A stretch of 64,000 nucleotides of DNA from Calocera cornea HHB12733 (Eukaryota > Basidiomycota > Dacrymycetes > Dacrymycetales > Dacrymycetaceae): assembly GCA_001632435.1 (NCBI GenBank), contig KV424074.1, forward strand, positions 1 through 64,000, given 5' to 3'. The position numbers were made by a program, and so were the translations under genes. Positions 24,501 through 39,200 of this stretch are shown here, piece after piece; position 1 is the stretch's first letter, and each line of letters starts with the position of its first letter. The notes under the pieces are model-generated. The model worked only from the letters and a program-made list of their open reading frames with translations. It was not told the DNA's origin and did not search any database.

Positions 24501-24915
24501 CGCCTATCCTAGCGGATTATTTGGGACCATCAACGACTCGAACCTGTCACCACACCCGCCGCAGCGTTCGATACACCCCGCTCGACACGCCCGACCCCTC
24601 TACAAGATGTTCATCCGTGCATTCGCAAGAGCAGGCGACTGGGAATCCGCGAGAGCTGTCGTTGGGTTATTAACAGTCGCGAAGGAGGCTGAAATCGCCC
24701 GCCAGAGGGCTGAGCTCCGAGAGAGGCGATCTCGATCGACATATCTCGTCAACAGGCGGCAGTATCTTCTCCGATGGAGGCCCAAGTGGGAGGATCCCCA
24801 AATCTGGGAAGGGTTGACTATCAACCAGATCAAGAAGCGACTTTGGAGTAAGTTTTTCTATCACATGCCTTTGGCGCAGGACGAGCTATTCTACAGCGTG
24901 GGCGAACCAATGTAA
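21597..24915 (+). CDS. Large uncharacterised protein, probably mitochondrial
   Basis: Two exons, 21597-22506 and 22559-24915, joined by a 52-nt intron (GTATGC...ACAG); phase fits, giving 1088 aa. I chose the upstream ATG because the extension is Arg-rich, starts MLRRHMLGRG and contains GRCMYSTVPTSGARQAR, resembling a mitochondrial targeting signal with a cleavage site. The alternative ATG at 21897 (MLSPWPKPDD) would give 988 aa. The body is helical, rich in Leu, Trp and Arg, with many segments of about 35 residues reminiscent of PPR-like or other alpha-solenoid mitochondrial RNA factors, but no clear repeat consensus can be read by eye. The C-terminus ends with the pattern RRQYLLRWRPKWEDPQIWEG. 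Function unknown. Confidence 0.65.
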
Positions 24916-24986
24916 TGAGAGGCGTATACCCACATGTATTAATTAGCTCAATGTACACTACAAATACATTGCAATCGAATGTGCAT

Positions 24987-26837
24987 TCACTTGATCAACT
25001 TGCCAATGTACTTCGTCAACTCGCGCCCCTGCGAAATAGGTCAGAAATGAGCCATCACCGGAAATGAGGAGTGCTCACTCCGTGCTGCTCCACATAGTCA
25101 ATCACCATATCGATGTCATCCTTGTCCCTTCCCTCGACAGCATCTGTATCTCCCCGCTCCGCCCTCAGTCTAGCCTGCTTCCGCTCCTCCGATCTCTCGG
25201 CAGACGTCTTTCGGGTCATAACATAGACAATAGCCCTCCAGCCCTCGACCAACTCATTCTGCTCCTTGCCCGCGCCGCTGAAAGGCAATGCTATGGTATA
25301 GGCGGATTTGGGAACGTTTCGCGTGACGTAAGGGCAGTAAGGCTGATGTTCGCGTATAAGATCTAGCCGGGTGTGGTCGCGGCGTGTCACAGAGCGACGA
25401 AGCGGCGCAGGACTTTCTGGCGCCGGGGTTGCTTCGATGTCCATTCCGTCGGAGGTAGGCGGGGCAGCATTCTTGCGCGGAAACGACCATAGGCCAACCT
25501 TCGCGTTGCAGAGCACGCACTGGATGACAGGCTTGGATGAAGGGTGATTCGCGCGGAAGCCGGGTGTCGATGGTCGGGCGGGCGAGCCGGTGGTGGATCC
25601 GACGGCCGAGGGAGGACGAGATGGCCAGCTCTTCCGTGGGGCCAGCGCCATGGGTGCATCCAATGTAGATGCTATCCAGCCGAATAATCCCAGAATGGCA
25701 GCGGTGTCGGAATAGTAAGTGGGTTGAGGGTGACCATCCCCTGCCGAGATAGGGGGTGAGAGCTTGTGGAACCACTCAATGATTTTCGAAGCTTCGTGCT
25801 CTGTCTGAAGCAAATGTCAACACCGTGATCATGACGCTACGATGGACTCACCAAAGGATAGGCAAGTTGTAGCCCTTCAACAAGCGGAGTGACTGTGACT
25901 GCTCGCTCCACAGCTTCTTTCACGAACTTTTCGCGACTGTGCATTGGCAACTGGTAGATAGAGGCTAGCAGAACCCAAGTCAGAAGGCTATATTATGAGG
26001 AGGACGCGCACTTACGTTCGCATTGCAGAATGTGCCATGGACAGCTTGCACGGTGTGAATCTATGAGCAGCTGCTTTTGTTTGGCATATAGTGCTTCAGC
26101 TTCAGGAGTATCAGAATACTGAATGCTGCGCAGCCGTGCTGTGACGCACCTTCTTCCCTCGACTGCCCCTTCTCCCCCTGCACAACCCACGCCTCCTTAC
26201 ACCACTCGCATCTCAGTCTGTTTTTCCCATCGTTCACCCACCCACACCTGGCCGCACTCGGCGCATCCAATCCCTCCCTTTGCTCGCGGTACGTGAGGAG
26301 CTTGAACGTCGATAGTCGGCGCATGAAATCGTCGAACGAGTATGGGCGGTACGGGACCTCGGGCAGGACAGGTTCGGGGAGAGCGTTCTGTGCTCGCAAG
26401 CGAGCACGCTGCTTCTCTAGTATCGCCTTCAGCTTCGGTGCGTTCGCAAGGGGATCTCTTTTCCTGTCCGCACCATATAGTCAGTAGCCGAATATATATG
26501 ACGGTACAGTTAGACGAACGGTGGCTTCCGCTTCTCGAACACTCCGTACTTGGCCAGCGTTGACGGCAAGATGACCTTCACTTGAGATTGAAGGGAGGGA
26601 AGCACGTCAATCCCATCATTAGGAAGTGACGGGTCCCACGAAGCGAGCGTGTCCAGGTTGCGCATCGCCTTGAAGTACAATGCCTGTAGCCAACATCAGT
26701 CCATCGCTCATCTTTGACACGCCACGGCGTACCCGGTCGTACTGTGGCCCGTATGATGCAGAAAGCGGGAGTGGGTTGGTGCTCTGCACCGTCTGTTCGC
26801 TTTCCATACCACCTGCGGTGCTGGTGCTGGCTTCCAT
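24987..26837 (-). CDS. C3HC zinc-finger protein, NIPA/ZC3HC1/Rsm1 family
   Basis: Nuclear-periphery family linked to mRNA export (Rsm1) and the nuclear basket (NIPA/ZC3HC1). About seven exons. Secure parts: start ATG at 26837 (MEASTSTAGGMESEQ), exons 26837-26733 and 26683-26516, the zinc-finger exon around 26460-26170, the exon encoding ASCPWHILQCE, the exon SIYQLPMHSREKFVKEAVERA, a long exon from TEHEASKIIEWFH to about 25070, and a last exon encoding GRELTKYIGKLIK. Family signatures: YSFDDFMRRLSTF, then CGWVNDGKNRLRCEWC, the H...CPW part of the C3HC finger, and a second Cys pair IQCVLCNAKVGLW with an HxxxC partner (HQPYCPYV). The second and third introns are ambiguous: the obvious GT/AG pairs do not give a clean phase, so exact edges there are uncertain. 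Confidence 0.8.
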
Positions 26838-27128
26838 TTTGTCGTCTGGAAGGAGGTGTGCAGGCACAGGGGACGCAATGCACGAGCGGCGAGCGCCTAA
26901 GGCGCGTGCTGAGGGTCAACCACGAAAGAGCTTCCGCTCCTATGGTGCCTCTCGCCGACCACCACTTTGTGGACCAGACCGGATCATGCCGGAAAACATG
27001 TTCCCGATTTTTAGTTGGCTACTTATTACATGCTCATGAATGGAATCAGACACGGGGTGCCAAGAGTACTAGGGTGTTCGCAGAGAACAAGGAAGAAACA
27101 GCATCATCGCCGAGGACAGCACACCCAA

Positions 27129-28190
27129 TCACGAGGCATTGACAGACTGGTAGTGGTTGTCGTCGACAGTGTTGTACACATGCCCATCATCAGACAGCCT
27201 CTCCAATGCAAGACTGCAACTCGTCAGTTGTGCCCCTGGTATTTGCCTGTTAATAAGACGTACCTGATCTGCTCAGCGGTTGCACCAGGCACAGTTCTGC
27301 CAACTGCCCTCGAAATAGCCGTAATATGGCATCCATCGGAGCTCCCACTGCTTTCGATGAACTGCATGATCGCACGGTCGAGCGGCTGCATGGAGGAGTA
27401 GTCGTTGCCGCCTCCGCCACCACCACCACCCATGGTGTAGTCAGCGTGCACATTGGTAGTGCCGTTCGCTTGTGCATGTCCGTTCACAGCGGCCCCGTTC
27501 GCTCCTTTGGCAGGGCCTTTCGTGAGCTCCAGATGGACCGAAAGCGCTTCGCAGTAATGATAGTACACCTCCAGTTTGTCGGTTAATGGTCGGACGCGCT
27601 GCGCAGCAACATGCTTCTTGCCATTGAACGACTTGATCGTTCCCTGCGCACGAACCCACATATCGTTCCTTGGACAGACGTCGGTCGGTGTTACTGCAGG
27701 TTCAAAGTGTTGTGTGCTTACTCAATCTCGCTCCCTGCAGCACTGTCCGGATCACTCGAGTCTGCCCACAGCCTAGCATCAATATGACCCGTTCCATCTT
27801 CCAAGCTGAACGCAGTGTTTGTAGCTTGCTGAGCCTTGTTGCGTACTTGAGCCACGAAGGTCACCTAGTCATAAGTGCCATGAGTCACCCGTGCTGAACT
27901 AGGCAACAACACTGAGACTTACAGAAGGGCAATCATGTCCGTCTATCTGCCACTCCGCTTCAACAAATGCCTGAGAAGACTCCATGACCTGCTTGATCGT
28001 CACGGGCCGTAGAGAATGAGTGCCGGTTCTCTGGTGGCAAGCGCGCATACAGTCAGCGTTGGCTCTACAAGTCAAAGCTGCCCAGCCTCACACTCCTGCC
28101 GGCTGCAGGGCTCTCCTGGCTACCATAGGGAGACTTATTGAACCCCCCGCCTCCGCCGCCACCAGCATTGTTGTAGAATGGACTGGACAT
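27129..28190 (-). CDS. RFA2: Replication protein A 32-kDa subunit
   Basis: Middle subunit of the heterotrimeric single-strand DNA-binding complex for replication and repair. Five exons: 28190-28092, 28030-27923, 27864-27722, 27668-27264, 27213-27129; phases close to 279 aa, normal for RPA2. It starts MSSPFYNNAGGGGGGGFN, the Gly/Ser-rich phosphorylation-prone N-terminus. The OB fold follows (RPVTIKQVMESSQAF, VTFVAQVRNK, DGTGHIDARLWAD), and then a Gly-rich linker. The C-terminal winged helix is QPLDRAIMQFIESSG through YNTVDDNHYQSV, which in other species contacts repair proteins. Head-to-head with the V-ATPase subunit e gene. Confidence 0.93.
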
Positions 28191-28427
28191 TTTCTGGTCG
28201 ACGATATGGTATGAAGCAAGGAACAAGGAATGCGCGACCGTGCAGGTTGGTGTCAGACGCGTCGACGCGTCTCCCGTTATTACGCCCTGACCAAGGCAGA
28301 ATGCTTCCGAAGGAGTCACGGAAGCGGACTAGCCTTACTGAGGTCACAGGCGCAGGCGGCGCCGTTGGTCACAGACAGCAGGGAGACCCCAACGCTCTAG
28401 ACAACTTACCTCAAGCCTACCACAACA
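28191..28427. promoter_or_regulatory. Bidirectional promoter, RPA2 / V-ATPase e
   Basis: 237 bp between divergent starts (28190 minus, 28428 plus). It contains GTCGACGCGTC around 28258-28268, matching the ACGCGT core of the fungal MluI cell-cycle box that commonly drives replication genes. The site is seen directly; its role is inference. Confidence 0.45.
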
Positions 28428-28758
28428 ATGAGCGGCTGGTTCGTCATCATAATGCTTGCGATTGTGGTCGCAGCCGGCTTTGTCGGCTGGTTCCTCACGC
28501 CGAAGGGGGATCAGCAGACGTACGTCATCTTGTTCTACCCGTGTCCGTTTGCTAACAGGGAACCTAGGCTGATCCGAACAAGCATACTGCTCACGCTCGC
28601 CTGTTGCTACCTGATGTGGGCTATCACGTACATGGCGCAGCTCAATCCCTTAATAGGTGAGCTAATTGACGTTCGCATGACGTGGCACTTTCTGATCAGC
28701 TATAGCGCCGAGGCGTGCCGATCTGCGTTTCGAGACCATGGAGCGGCGAAGTCTCTAG
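28428..28758 (+). CDS. VMA9: V-type proton ATPase subunit e
   Basis: Tiny hydrophobic subunit of the membrane Vo sector needed for V-ATPase assembly. Three exons: 28428-28519, 28568-28656, 28700-28758; phases close to 79 aa. The sequence shows two membrane helices: FVIIMLAIVVAAGFVGWFL at the start, and SILLTLACCYLMWAITYMA in exon 2, separated by the short loop TPKGDQQTLIR. It ends ETMERRSL. Length and topology match the family. It is too short and split to stand out as a long open frame. Confidence 0.88.
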
Positions 28759-28943
28759 AGCAGGAATGAGCTTAGGTGCGCAGGCTGATGCATGCATATT
28801 CATTACTGACACTGTCAACAGAACGCAGAGATTTGCTTATTGTACAATGTATCATACCACTCGAACACCTTTTCGTACGGACCAAAACCCGTGATGATGT
28901 TGCCCGCAATGATGTTGCCCATGATGCTCCACGGTGAGAAGTG

Positions 28944-30577
28944 CTACGCCGGTTTCTGCGCCCATGCGCTGTTACTGGTATCATCTGCAGTGGTATCGTC
29001 GATATCTGTTCCCCAATCTTGAGCTGCTCCCCATCCTCCGCTCTCTGGAACACCGGCCGTGTCCGCGCCCCAACCCCAGTCATTTGACTCAGTCAGAGCA
29101 ACACTGGTATTATGGGGCGCGGGCCATTTCTCATCGTGCTCCTCGCTGTCGTAAGGATCCACATCGATCTCCGAGACATCTGAGCTTTCGTGGTCATATT
29201 CTGGCTCGGTTGACACCTTCGGAACGAAGGCTTTCCAGATGACCTCAGTCGCCGTGCGGTTTCGCCTACTTTCGTCAGTCGCCTTGACCTCCCAGTCGCT
29301 TCCCCCTTCCTGTATCGTCTCTAACAAGCATGCCAGAGATCCACCACACATAAAGGGAATCTTCCAGTCGTTCCAGAGTTCGCGAATGGTCGTATCTCCA
29401 TATTGACTTTCGTCCAAAGCCTCGCATATACGGCGTCGGATTTCATGCAAAGGCTGGCGAATCCCAGCAGAAGGATGTGCTTCGTGAATGTGGCAGGCTG
29501 TCAGGATATGAGGAGCCGCTGCGATATCTCGGACTGAAGGAGCAGGTCTCGGATGTTTCGAGAGAGGATCCTTCCGACGAAACACCGCAGTTTGGGATGC
29601 GAAAGGAGCTGGTCGCCCATACGGATCGTCCGCAATAGGCTCCCCTACGCCGCCTACTTCAACATCATATCCAAAAGCGGTTGCCGCATCCTCTGTTACA
29701 CGTTAGATTTGTCTATCACCCTGCTATACTTACTTACCACACCACTGACGGAACTCATCCTCCGTCCACTCAAACTTATGATCGTCATGCCTGAAATGAC
29801 GGTTCGTCCGGCCGGTAGGATCGGGAAAGGCACCAGGATCCACGCAACCGGGTTTGGTGAACAGGACGTTGAAGCTGAAGTTGGGGGTTGTGACTAGCAG
29901 ACATTTTGGTTTGTAACAACCCAGGATCATAGGAGCAAAGTGTGGCAGGACGTCCTCGGGCAAATGCTCGATCCTAACGTTCAAAATAAGAGGATGAACA
30001 TGACATAAGCTACATGACCATAAGCCAGATACATACACTTCCATAGCGACCATGAAGTCGTATGAATCAAACTCTGGATTGTAGGAATCCAGACTGCCTT
30101 GCCACAACTTGACTTCGAGAGGGTTCCATCGTACGGGATCTCTGATCCATGTCTTCTGAGCAGGCTGCACCGCTGGTGGAGGTGGAGCAACAACCCGTTC
30201 GGCCTTGACCAGTTCGGTTGGGATAATGTCCAGCCCGGCTAGCCGTTCGAGATACAGATCGCGATAGGCTGGATTCTCAATCTCTTGGAATGCAGGATCA
30301 AAGAGTGTCTGTGGTGGTTGACAGAGGGTAGACAAGAGGGATCCTTCTCCACATCCTATGTCCAGTACCTGAATATATCAGTAAGTGACACTTCTGGATA
30401 GCATCGTGAAAGCGCCAATACCGCCCGGGCTTGCTCCTTTCGAAGCACTCTGAGGACCCAAGCATGCCGTTCTTCCCAGAGAAATGGTCGGAAGTGAACT
30501 TCCAGCAAACCGGACTCATTCACAAGTTCAGAAGAGGGAATGGAAACAGCCGCTGCCAGGCTTTGATGAGCATCCAT
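28944..30577 (-). CDS. HEN1: Small-RNA 3'-terminal 2'-O-methyltransferase (HEN1-like)
   Basis: Predicted to methylate the 3' end of small RNAs and protect them, implying an active RNA-silencing pathway. Four exons: 30577-30422, 30368-30037, 29973-29738, 29692-28944; phases close to 490 aa. SAM-binding motif I is VLDIGCGEGSLLSTL (start of exon 2). The metal-binding motif MEVIEHLPEDVLP is rebuilt across the exon 2/3 junction, and the second His motif is FRHDDHKFEWTEDEFRQWC, diagnostic of HEN1. The C-terminal ~250 residues are family-poor and end in an acidic, Trp-containing tail with WGWG and GGWGAAQDWG repeats. The tail resembles GW/WG hooks that bind Argonaute; that comparison is inference. 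Start ATG at 30577 gives MDAHQSLAAA. Confidence 0.9.
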
Positions 30578-31164
30578 GCACTGTGTCCGAAACGTGCAGA
30601 TGACTGATGAAGACAAAGGAGGATGAGAGGCCGCGCGGCAGAAATTTGCGGCGTGCGACCCGTTTGCCACCAGTGATCACCGGTAAAAGCCACAATTCTG
30701 CTTTCTTCCACTATCACCACGACATCATTACTTCCGGCTGGGACTTGACTGGAGCCTTAACGTGGCAGCGCCCGCTTAAGGATTGGGCGATCTAGGATGC
30801 ATGACTCAGGCAGCGACGCGTACGTCCATGACAAAGACGCGGTTGCAGGCAATACACAATGCTTGAGAGGAGGTATTTATTGGTTTCAAATGAAGTGGAC
30901 AATGCAGATAGTTGATCGGACAACGAAATGCTGCAAACTTGAATTGGAAGGAAGGAGTTGGCTGATTGTTATGATTCTTCGGTAACTTAGCGGCAGCTTC
31001 CGGGAACGCGGAGCGCGTGGCGGTGGCTCAGGCGACGGGAACAAACATGCCCCTCAGAGTCCAAGCTTGTGTCGCACACCCTTACTCGAAGCGCTCATCA
31101 TCAGACGAAGACAATACCCCAACTACTCGCTCTACCGCATCAAAATAACTTGAAACCCGCGAAA
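30578..31164. promoter_or_regulatory. Divergent promoter region, HEN1 / PP2A catalytic subunit
   Basis: 587 bp between divergent starts at 30577 (minus) and 31165 (plus). No gene, repeat or RNA seen. Confidence 0.45.
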
Positions 31165-32507
<1,343 letters not shown>

Positions 32508-32836
32508 ACGACTACACGCAACGCACGTTTCCTCCCATATACCCGTGGCTGTAGTGTACGCTTTCTCGTGCATTTCGTTACTTCGCTGTGTCCCTATTTT
32601 CCTGTTCTCGTTCCATACAGTCCATCTACTAGTCTCCGGACAGACAAGGAATACAAACATAAGAGCTCACATCTAGAATCGCTTATGCGCTGGCAGACAG
32701 GTGCAATGCTACATCATGTCTATATCTCCGTAACCGGAATATGTGCGGTCTTGTGGGAGTTGACATCGCGTGTCCGTGAGGTTGGTCCCTGAGAAGTCGG
32801 TCGTCTGCATTGCTATCTTGTGCTCATACAACAACC
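32508..32836. promoter_or_regulatory. Spacer PP2A to proline iminopeptidase
   Basis: 329 bp holding the PP2A 3' UTR and the promoter of the next gene. Nothing else supported. Confidence 0.4.
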
Positions 32837-34444
<1,608 letters not shown>

Positions 34445-34624
34445 AAATGACAGTGCACTACCAAGAGGGGAGACTGCGCTGGGTGTCATATGTTGAATGA
34501 TTGGTCCAGACCTATGCAACATGTACGTGTACCTAAAATGACTGTCTCTTACAACGCGTGTATTCGTCTAGAACAGAACAAATGAAGAAGATGCCTGATA
34601 CACCAGTCCATGTGGTAGCGCTCA

Positions 34625-35652
34625 TTAGGGCGAAGGGTTGTAGTCCGTGCAATCCACATAAATAGTGGGAGCAGCCGATTGAAACGCAGGAATAGTCGGC
34701 TCTCCGCTGAAGCCGGATTGGTGCTCAACGACAACTAGCTGCGATCGAGATCAGATGTGTGCTCGTTCACGCTATGCCAGAACAAACCTGGTAAGTGCCA
34801 CAGCCCATCTCGTATGTAGACCAGTGGCCCACGATGGGAGTGAAAGGGGAGTAGCTGAAGGGATCGCTGGTAAGGCCCGAAACAAGCTGCGATCACAGAA
34901 CTCTATGAACAGACGAATGACTTAGTATAAGACAACAATTACCGGGTATGATGTCTTCAGGTCCACCGAGAATAGACTGACGTCGATGCTGCTTGTATAA
35001 AACTGGGCGGGCCAGTATACGAGGGTAATCGAGCCATTGTAGTAATCATACTTCGCACCACCGAGTGGCCAGCTGATGTATCCACCAGGGCCGGAGGGTT
35101 CCTCCAGTGCACGAGGTACGGCGTCCCGCTTCGCCTTGCTATAAGAAGCTTAGGAAACTTGAATGTTAGCCAGGGGCTTACGTACGCGGATGCCGTTGGA
35201 GCCGATATGCTGATCGTCCGCACAGGCGTAACTCGAAAATTGACATTCATGGTCTGGTACTGGATATCGTTCTCGTCAATGACGATCTCGTAATTGCCGC
35301 TGGGCACGCCGAAATCTGCATGGTGGAATTTGGCCTCGATCGCCCCTTCAGCACCAAGAGCTTGCTTGTGTGCCGTCAAACGCGAGGCGATCTTGAACGT
35401 TCCTTGCCCCTCGAGACCATGCAGGGAGACATCGATGCTATCCGTAAAGTAACCGCCTGCCGGCTCATCTTCAATAAACAGAGGCAGAAAAGACAGCCTG
35501 ATGTTGTCCGTTATTCCGACGAACGTTCCATTGAGAGGCCTGAGCAGTTGGCCGCTCGGGCGAGTGGTCTGCCGTTCATGTAGATACGGAGAATACTGCC
35601 CAAACACAAGCGTGGACAAGGCAAGTACAGACGTTATCGTCGCGGGGACCAT
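34625..35652 (-). CDS. Secreted protein of unknown function
   Basis: Four exons: 35652-35186, 35138-34943, 34886-34788, 34738-34625; phases close to 291 aa. The N-terminus MVPATITSVLALSTLVFGQ is a clear signal peptide. The mature part contains N-glycosylation sequons (LNGTF, YNGSITL), a beta-rich pattern (IRLSFLPLFIEDEP, IDVSLHGLEGQGTFKIAS, GNYEIVIDENDIQY) and repeats the idea of ligand-binding beta-sandwich domains. Four Cys residues or fewer are visible, near the C-terminus (EMGCGTYQ, YVDCTDYN). I do not recognise the family; it could be a small secreted effector-like or cell-surface protein. The upstream in-frame extension lacks support because the signal peptide ATG is ideal. It ends convergently with the iminopeptidase gene, 180 bp away. 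Confidence 0.7.
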
Positions 35653-36281
35653 GTTGGAAAGCGAGAGATGTGGGTATATAGGAGCGCTTTTCGACAACCC
35701 GCGCGTTCCAGGCTTTAACTTATACTGCAAACTTATCGCCGGTTCCGAGATGGCCGGAGATGAGGAAGTTCCGTTAGAGGCCGGTCCCGGACACAATCGA
35801 ATGTGCGGACCTTTTTTATTTGTCACCTCGAAGAGGGGCCCATGCGGCTCGTTGTTTACCGCAACGCGCCGTGCGTGTTCCTGCTTGGCAGTGGCACACT
35901 CCGGTGGGAACGAGGGACAACTGCAGTGGGCTGGGAAACTGCTACTGTATACGGTACTCATTTCGTGTTGAGCGACACGCGCGGGACGCTGATTGAGGAT
36001 ATGACGAGCCATTGTTCCGGCCAGATTTGGTTGTCATAAGGAGCGATACAGCTACAGGGAGTGCACACTACAATGACGAGATATGGGTATAAAGAGTGTG
36101 GACAGATGAAACAGGGTAAAGATCGTGGCAAGAGGGATATCACGAAGACATCATCCGTGTCATTACTTGCACAAGGAGTTAAATAACCCAAGAGAGAGGA
36201 AACAGACCAGAAACGAGGGTGTACATCCGGTTAGCCCAAAGGTGGAAACTACGATGATATGTAGACTTTGGCGCTCGGGAA
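35653..36281. promoter_or_regulatory. Promoter of the secreted protein and 3' flank of the SUN gene
   Basis: 629 bp without a supported gene. Confidence 0.4.
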
Positions 36282-39200
36282 TCACCTGCGTACATCGTGA
36301 AGTCTGGGGCCAGATGGCTCGCCGTGGACGCGAATGCGATACAGGCAAGTGTAATCTCCGCCATAATTGGAGTTGAACGTAAATACGAGCATGCCGAAAT
36401 CGATCTTCAACACTGACAGCGAAGGGTCAACGGTGAATGCTTGGATAGCATTGCCCTGGTTGTCGTATTCGAAAGACCCCAGATGCATGAATTTGCGATC
36501 GTCGTGTGGAGGAGAAGGAGCGTTGACAGAGGGGTGAGCCTTCAGATATTCCTGCTGCTTGGCCGAGTTGCCACTTTCCACATAACCCCAAACATCGAAC
36601 TGCTTCGGCGTAGTCTCTGGATCGTCCAGCATCGCCTGAGGTGGTATCTCGAGCACAACCTCATCGACATAGACGAAGCGATGCAGCAAGATGCCAATCG
36701 ATCCCGTGTGCCCCTTGAATGCCCAACAATGTCCAGGATCGAGGAATGGCATAAGAACAGCACTCGCGTCGGGTCCCAGCGGCTGTGGCTGTTTGAGCCA
36801 ACCCCTGTGTTTGGATGGCGCATGCGCGTCGTATTGAGGGGAGGTGAAGGCCGGAGCAATACTTGCGCCGTACTCGAACAATGCGTGATCTGTGCGGAGG
36901 ATAGTGTTGTGGCCCAATTGAGCGAGTCGAGCGTCGATTACGTTGACATTGACATTGCCACCTGAGCCAGGTGAGGTGGCACTTTTAGCGGCCTTCTCGG
37001 CACGCTTCGCTTCAGCCAACGCTTGTTCAGCTGTCTTGCTGATCATGCGGAGCTCGGTCTGAGTCTGCTCGATGAAACCATCGGTATGCTTGATCAGGCT
37101 CTTCGTCTGTTCGAGTTCCTTCAAGAAGTGTTCTGAGCCCTTGCGGGTCTCAGCCAGAGCGGCGTCGATGCGCTTGAACCGATCGTCCAGAGCATGACTA
37201 TCTCCATTGATCGCTTCCAGTTTTGAGCGAAGAGCTGGTAGATCCGACTTCAGCTTGTCTAGGCTCGAACCATGGTTGATCTCGGTACTCTTGCGTTCGC
37301 GCATGTCGTCCTCCATTCGATATACCCTCTTCCACAGCTGATCGATGTCATCGACAAGGCGCGATTCCTGTGCCGGGCCGCTTTCCTTCGCAGCCAGATC
37401 TGATACCGCTCGACGCAACCTCTCTTCCAGCTGCGCGACACGGGCCAGCAGTTCGCCCATCTCCGGAGGTGCATCGGCGGACAACGGCGGGTACGGGATG
37501 GCATCCAATCCGGACAAATTTCCAGCCCACGAGGTGAGTCCGCTGATGGCGATGTATAGCGCCAACATGCTGACGCCCCAGAAAATGGCTGGGCCCCAGA
37601 ACCAGCTCAGCTTGGCAAAAAGCTCACGTCCATACGTAAAGCCCGGTGACAAAAGTCGCGCGACGAGAGTAATAGGCCAGATGAGGGTGTAGTAAACGAT
37701 GTTGACGAGCCCATGCATCAGCCACTGCCCGGGTGGTGGGCGCATCTCCTCTTCGCTATCAATCTTCTCCTCCTGCTGCGGAGTAGGGACAACTTCGGTC
37801 AGTTGCTTGTCGACCGCATTTATGGAAGCCGTCGAATCCGCATGTTGGATATCAGGTCGCAGTGCGAATGGCGCATACGCGGGATGACCGGGTCCAACGT
37901 AAGAAGGCGAAACGGCTCGAGCGCCGGAGACTGCTCCAGCGGGTGAAGGGCCACGGGCCTGTGCGCTGACTGGGGGTGCGAGAGTCGTGCGAGAACGGGC
38001 CCTTTCAGCAGGCGCAGGCGGGGCGACTGTGGTCGAAGTGCGAGCGGGCTTCTGAGGTATCACGGCGGGCACACTGCTCGGCTGAGGTGTGATCTGCGCG
38101 ACGCCAGGCGGGTTGGGCTTGCTCTTTTGGCTCGCCTGTTTCTTCTCGACAAATGTAGTTTCATCCGCGTCCATGCTTTCGTCGTCGTCGTCGTTGTCGT
38201 TGCCTGTACCACTCTTCCGACCTTTCTTGGTTGTACTTTTGCGGCGATTCTTGTGGGTCATGTCCGCATTTGCAGGGAAGGGAAGGCGCGTCGGCACTTT
38301 CACTTTGCTTCGCCTCCTCCGAGGCGTATTCTCCATATCTTCGTCTGATGCATACGGCTCTTCGGACGAGGGTCGGTAGGCTTTCTTATCGGCAGTCGTC
38401 TTTGGCCGTTTACGAGTTTTCTGTGCAGCAATTAGTAATAGTTCCGGGTCTTCTGATTGGCGACGTACCTTGTTGCCTGCTTCGTCCAGCTCATCTGGGT
38501 CGAAATCTTCGATCTCTTCCTCATCCTCCACCGGCTCCTCCCCAGCCTTGAACGATTTGTCTTCGTCTCTCTTTCTCTTTGCCTTCGGCTTCGTTTGCTT
38601 CTTTGGATCATCGTCAACCTCCATCAGGCTCCCCTCCTCCACGTAACGATCCTCCTCTGCGTAATCGTAGCTCTGCTCCCTCTCATCCTCATCTTCATCC
38701 ATCGCCTCCGGCTCTCGCTCCTTGACGACGTACTTGACCTTCGCAGCGCCGCTCATGATCATGTCCATCACGGGGCTGCGAGGCCGTTTCTGACCGCGCC
38801 TCGACTCTCCCTCCTCCACAATGTCATCCTCCATCTCCTCATCCTGAGGCTGCCCAGTTTGCGGCGGTTCAGCAAGCTTCGACCTAGGGCGCCTATCAGT
38901 GCCCTGTTGGCCTGCCCGGACCCCGTTCGCGTACATCGCGTTTAGTGCTTTCACTCCGCCTGCACTATGGATTGCGGATGCCGCTCCGACTGTCGTATCG
39001 CGCATGGAAGCGGCGTTCGGCATAGGTAGAGTGGAGATGAGTCCAGGCGCGTGACTTTGGCGCTGCTTAAGCTGCTCCTGCTGCTTCTGCGCGAGTGCGG
39101 CTTGCTTCTGGTCCTTAAGAGCCGCGTACCGTTGACGCGCGGTCTCGGTCGGAGTCGGGGAGATCGGAAGTACGAGTTGAGGTGCAGGGGACGGGGAGGT

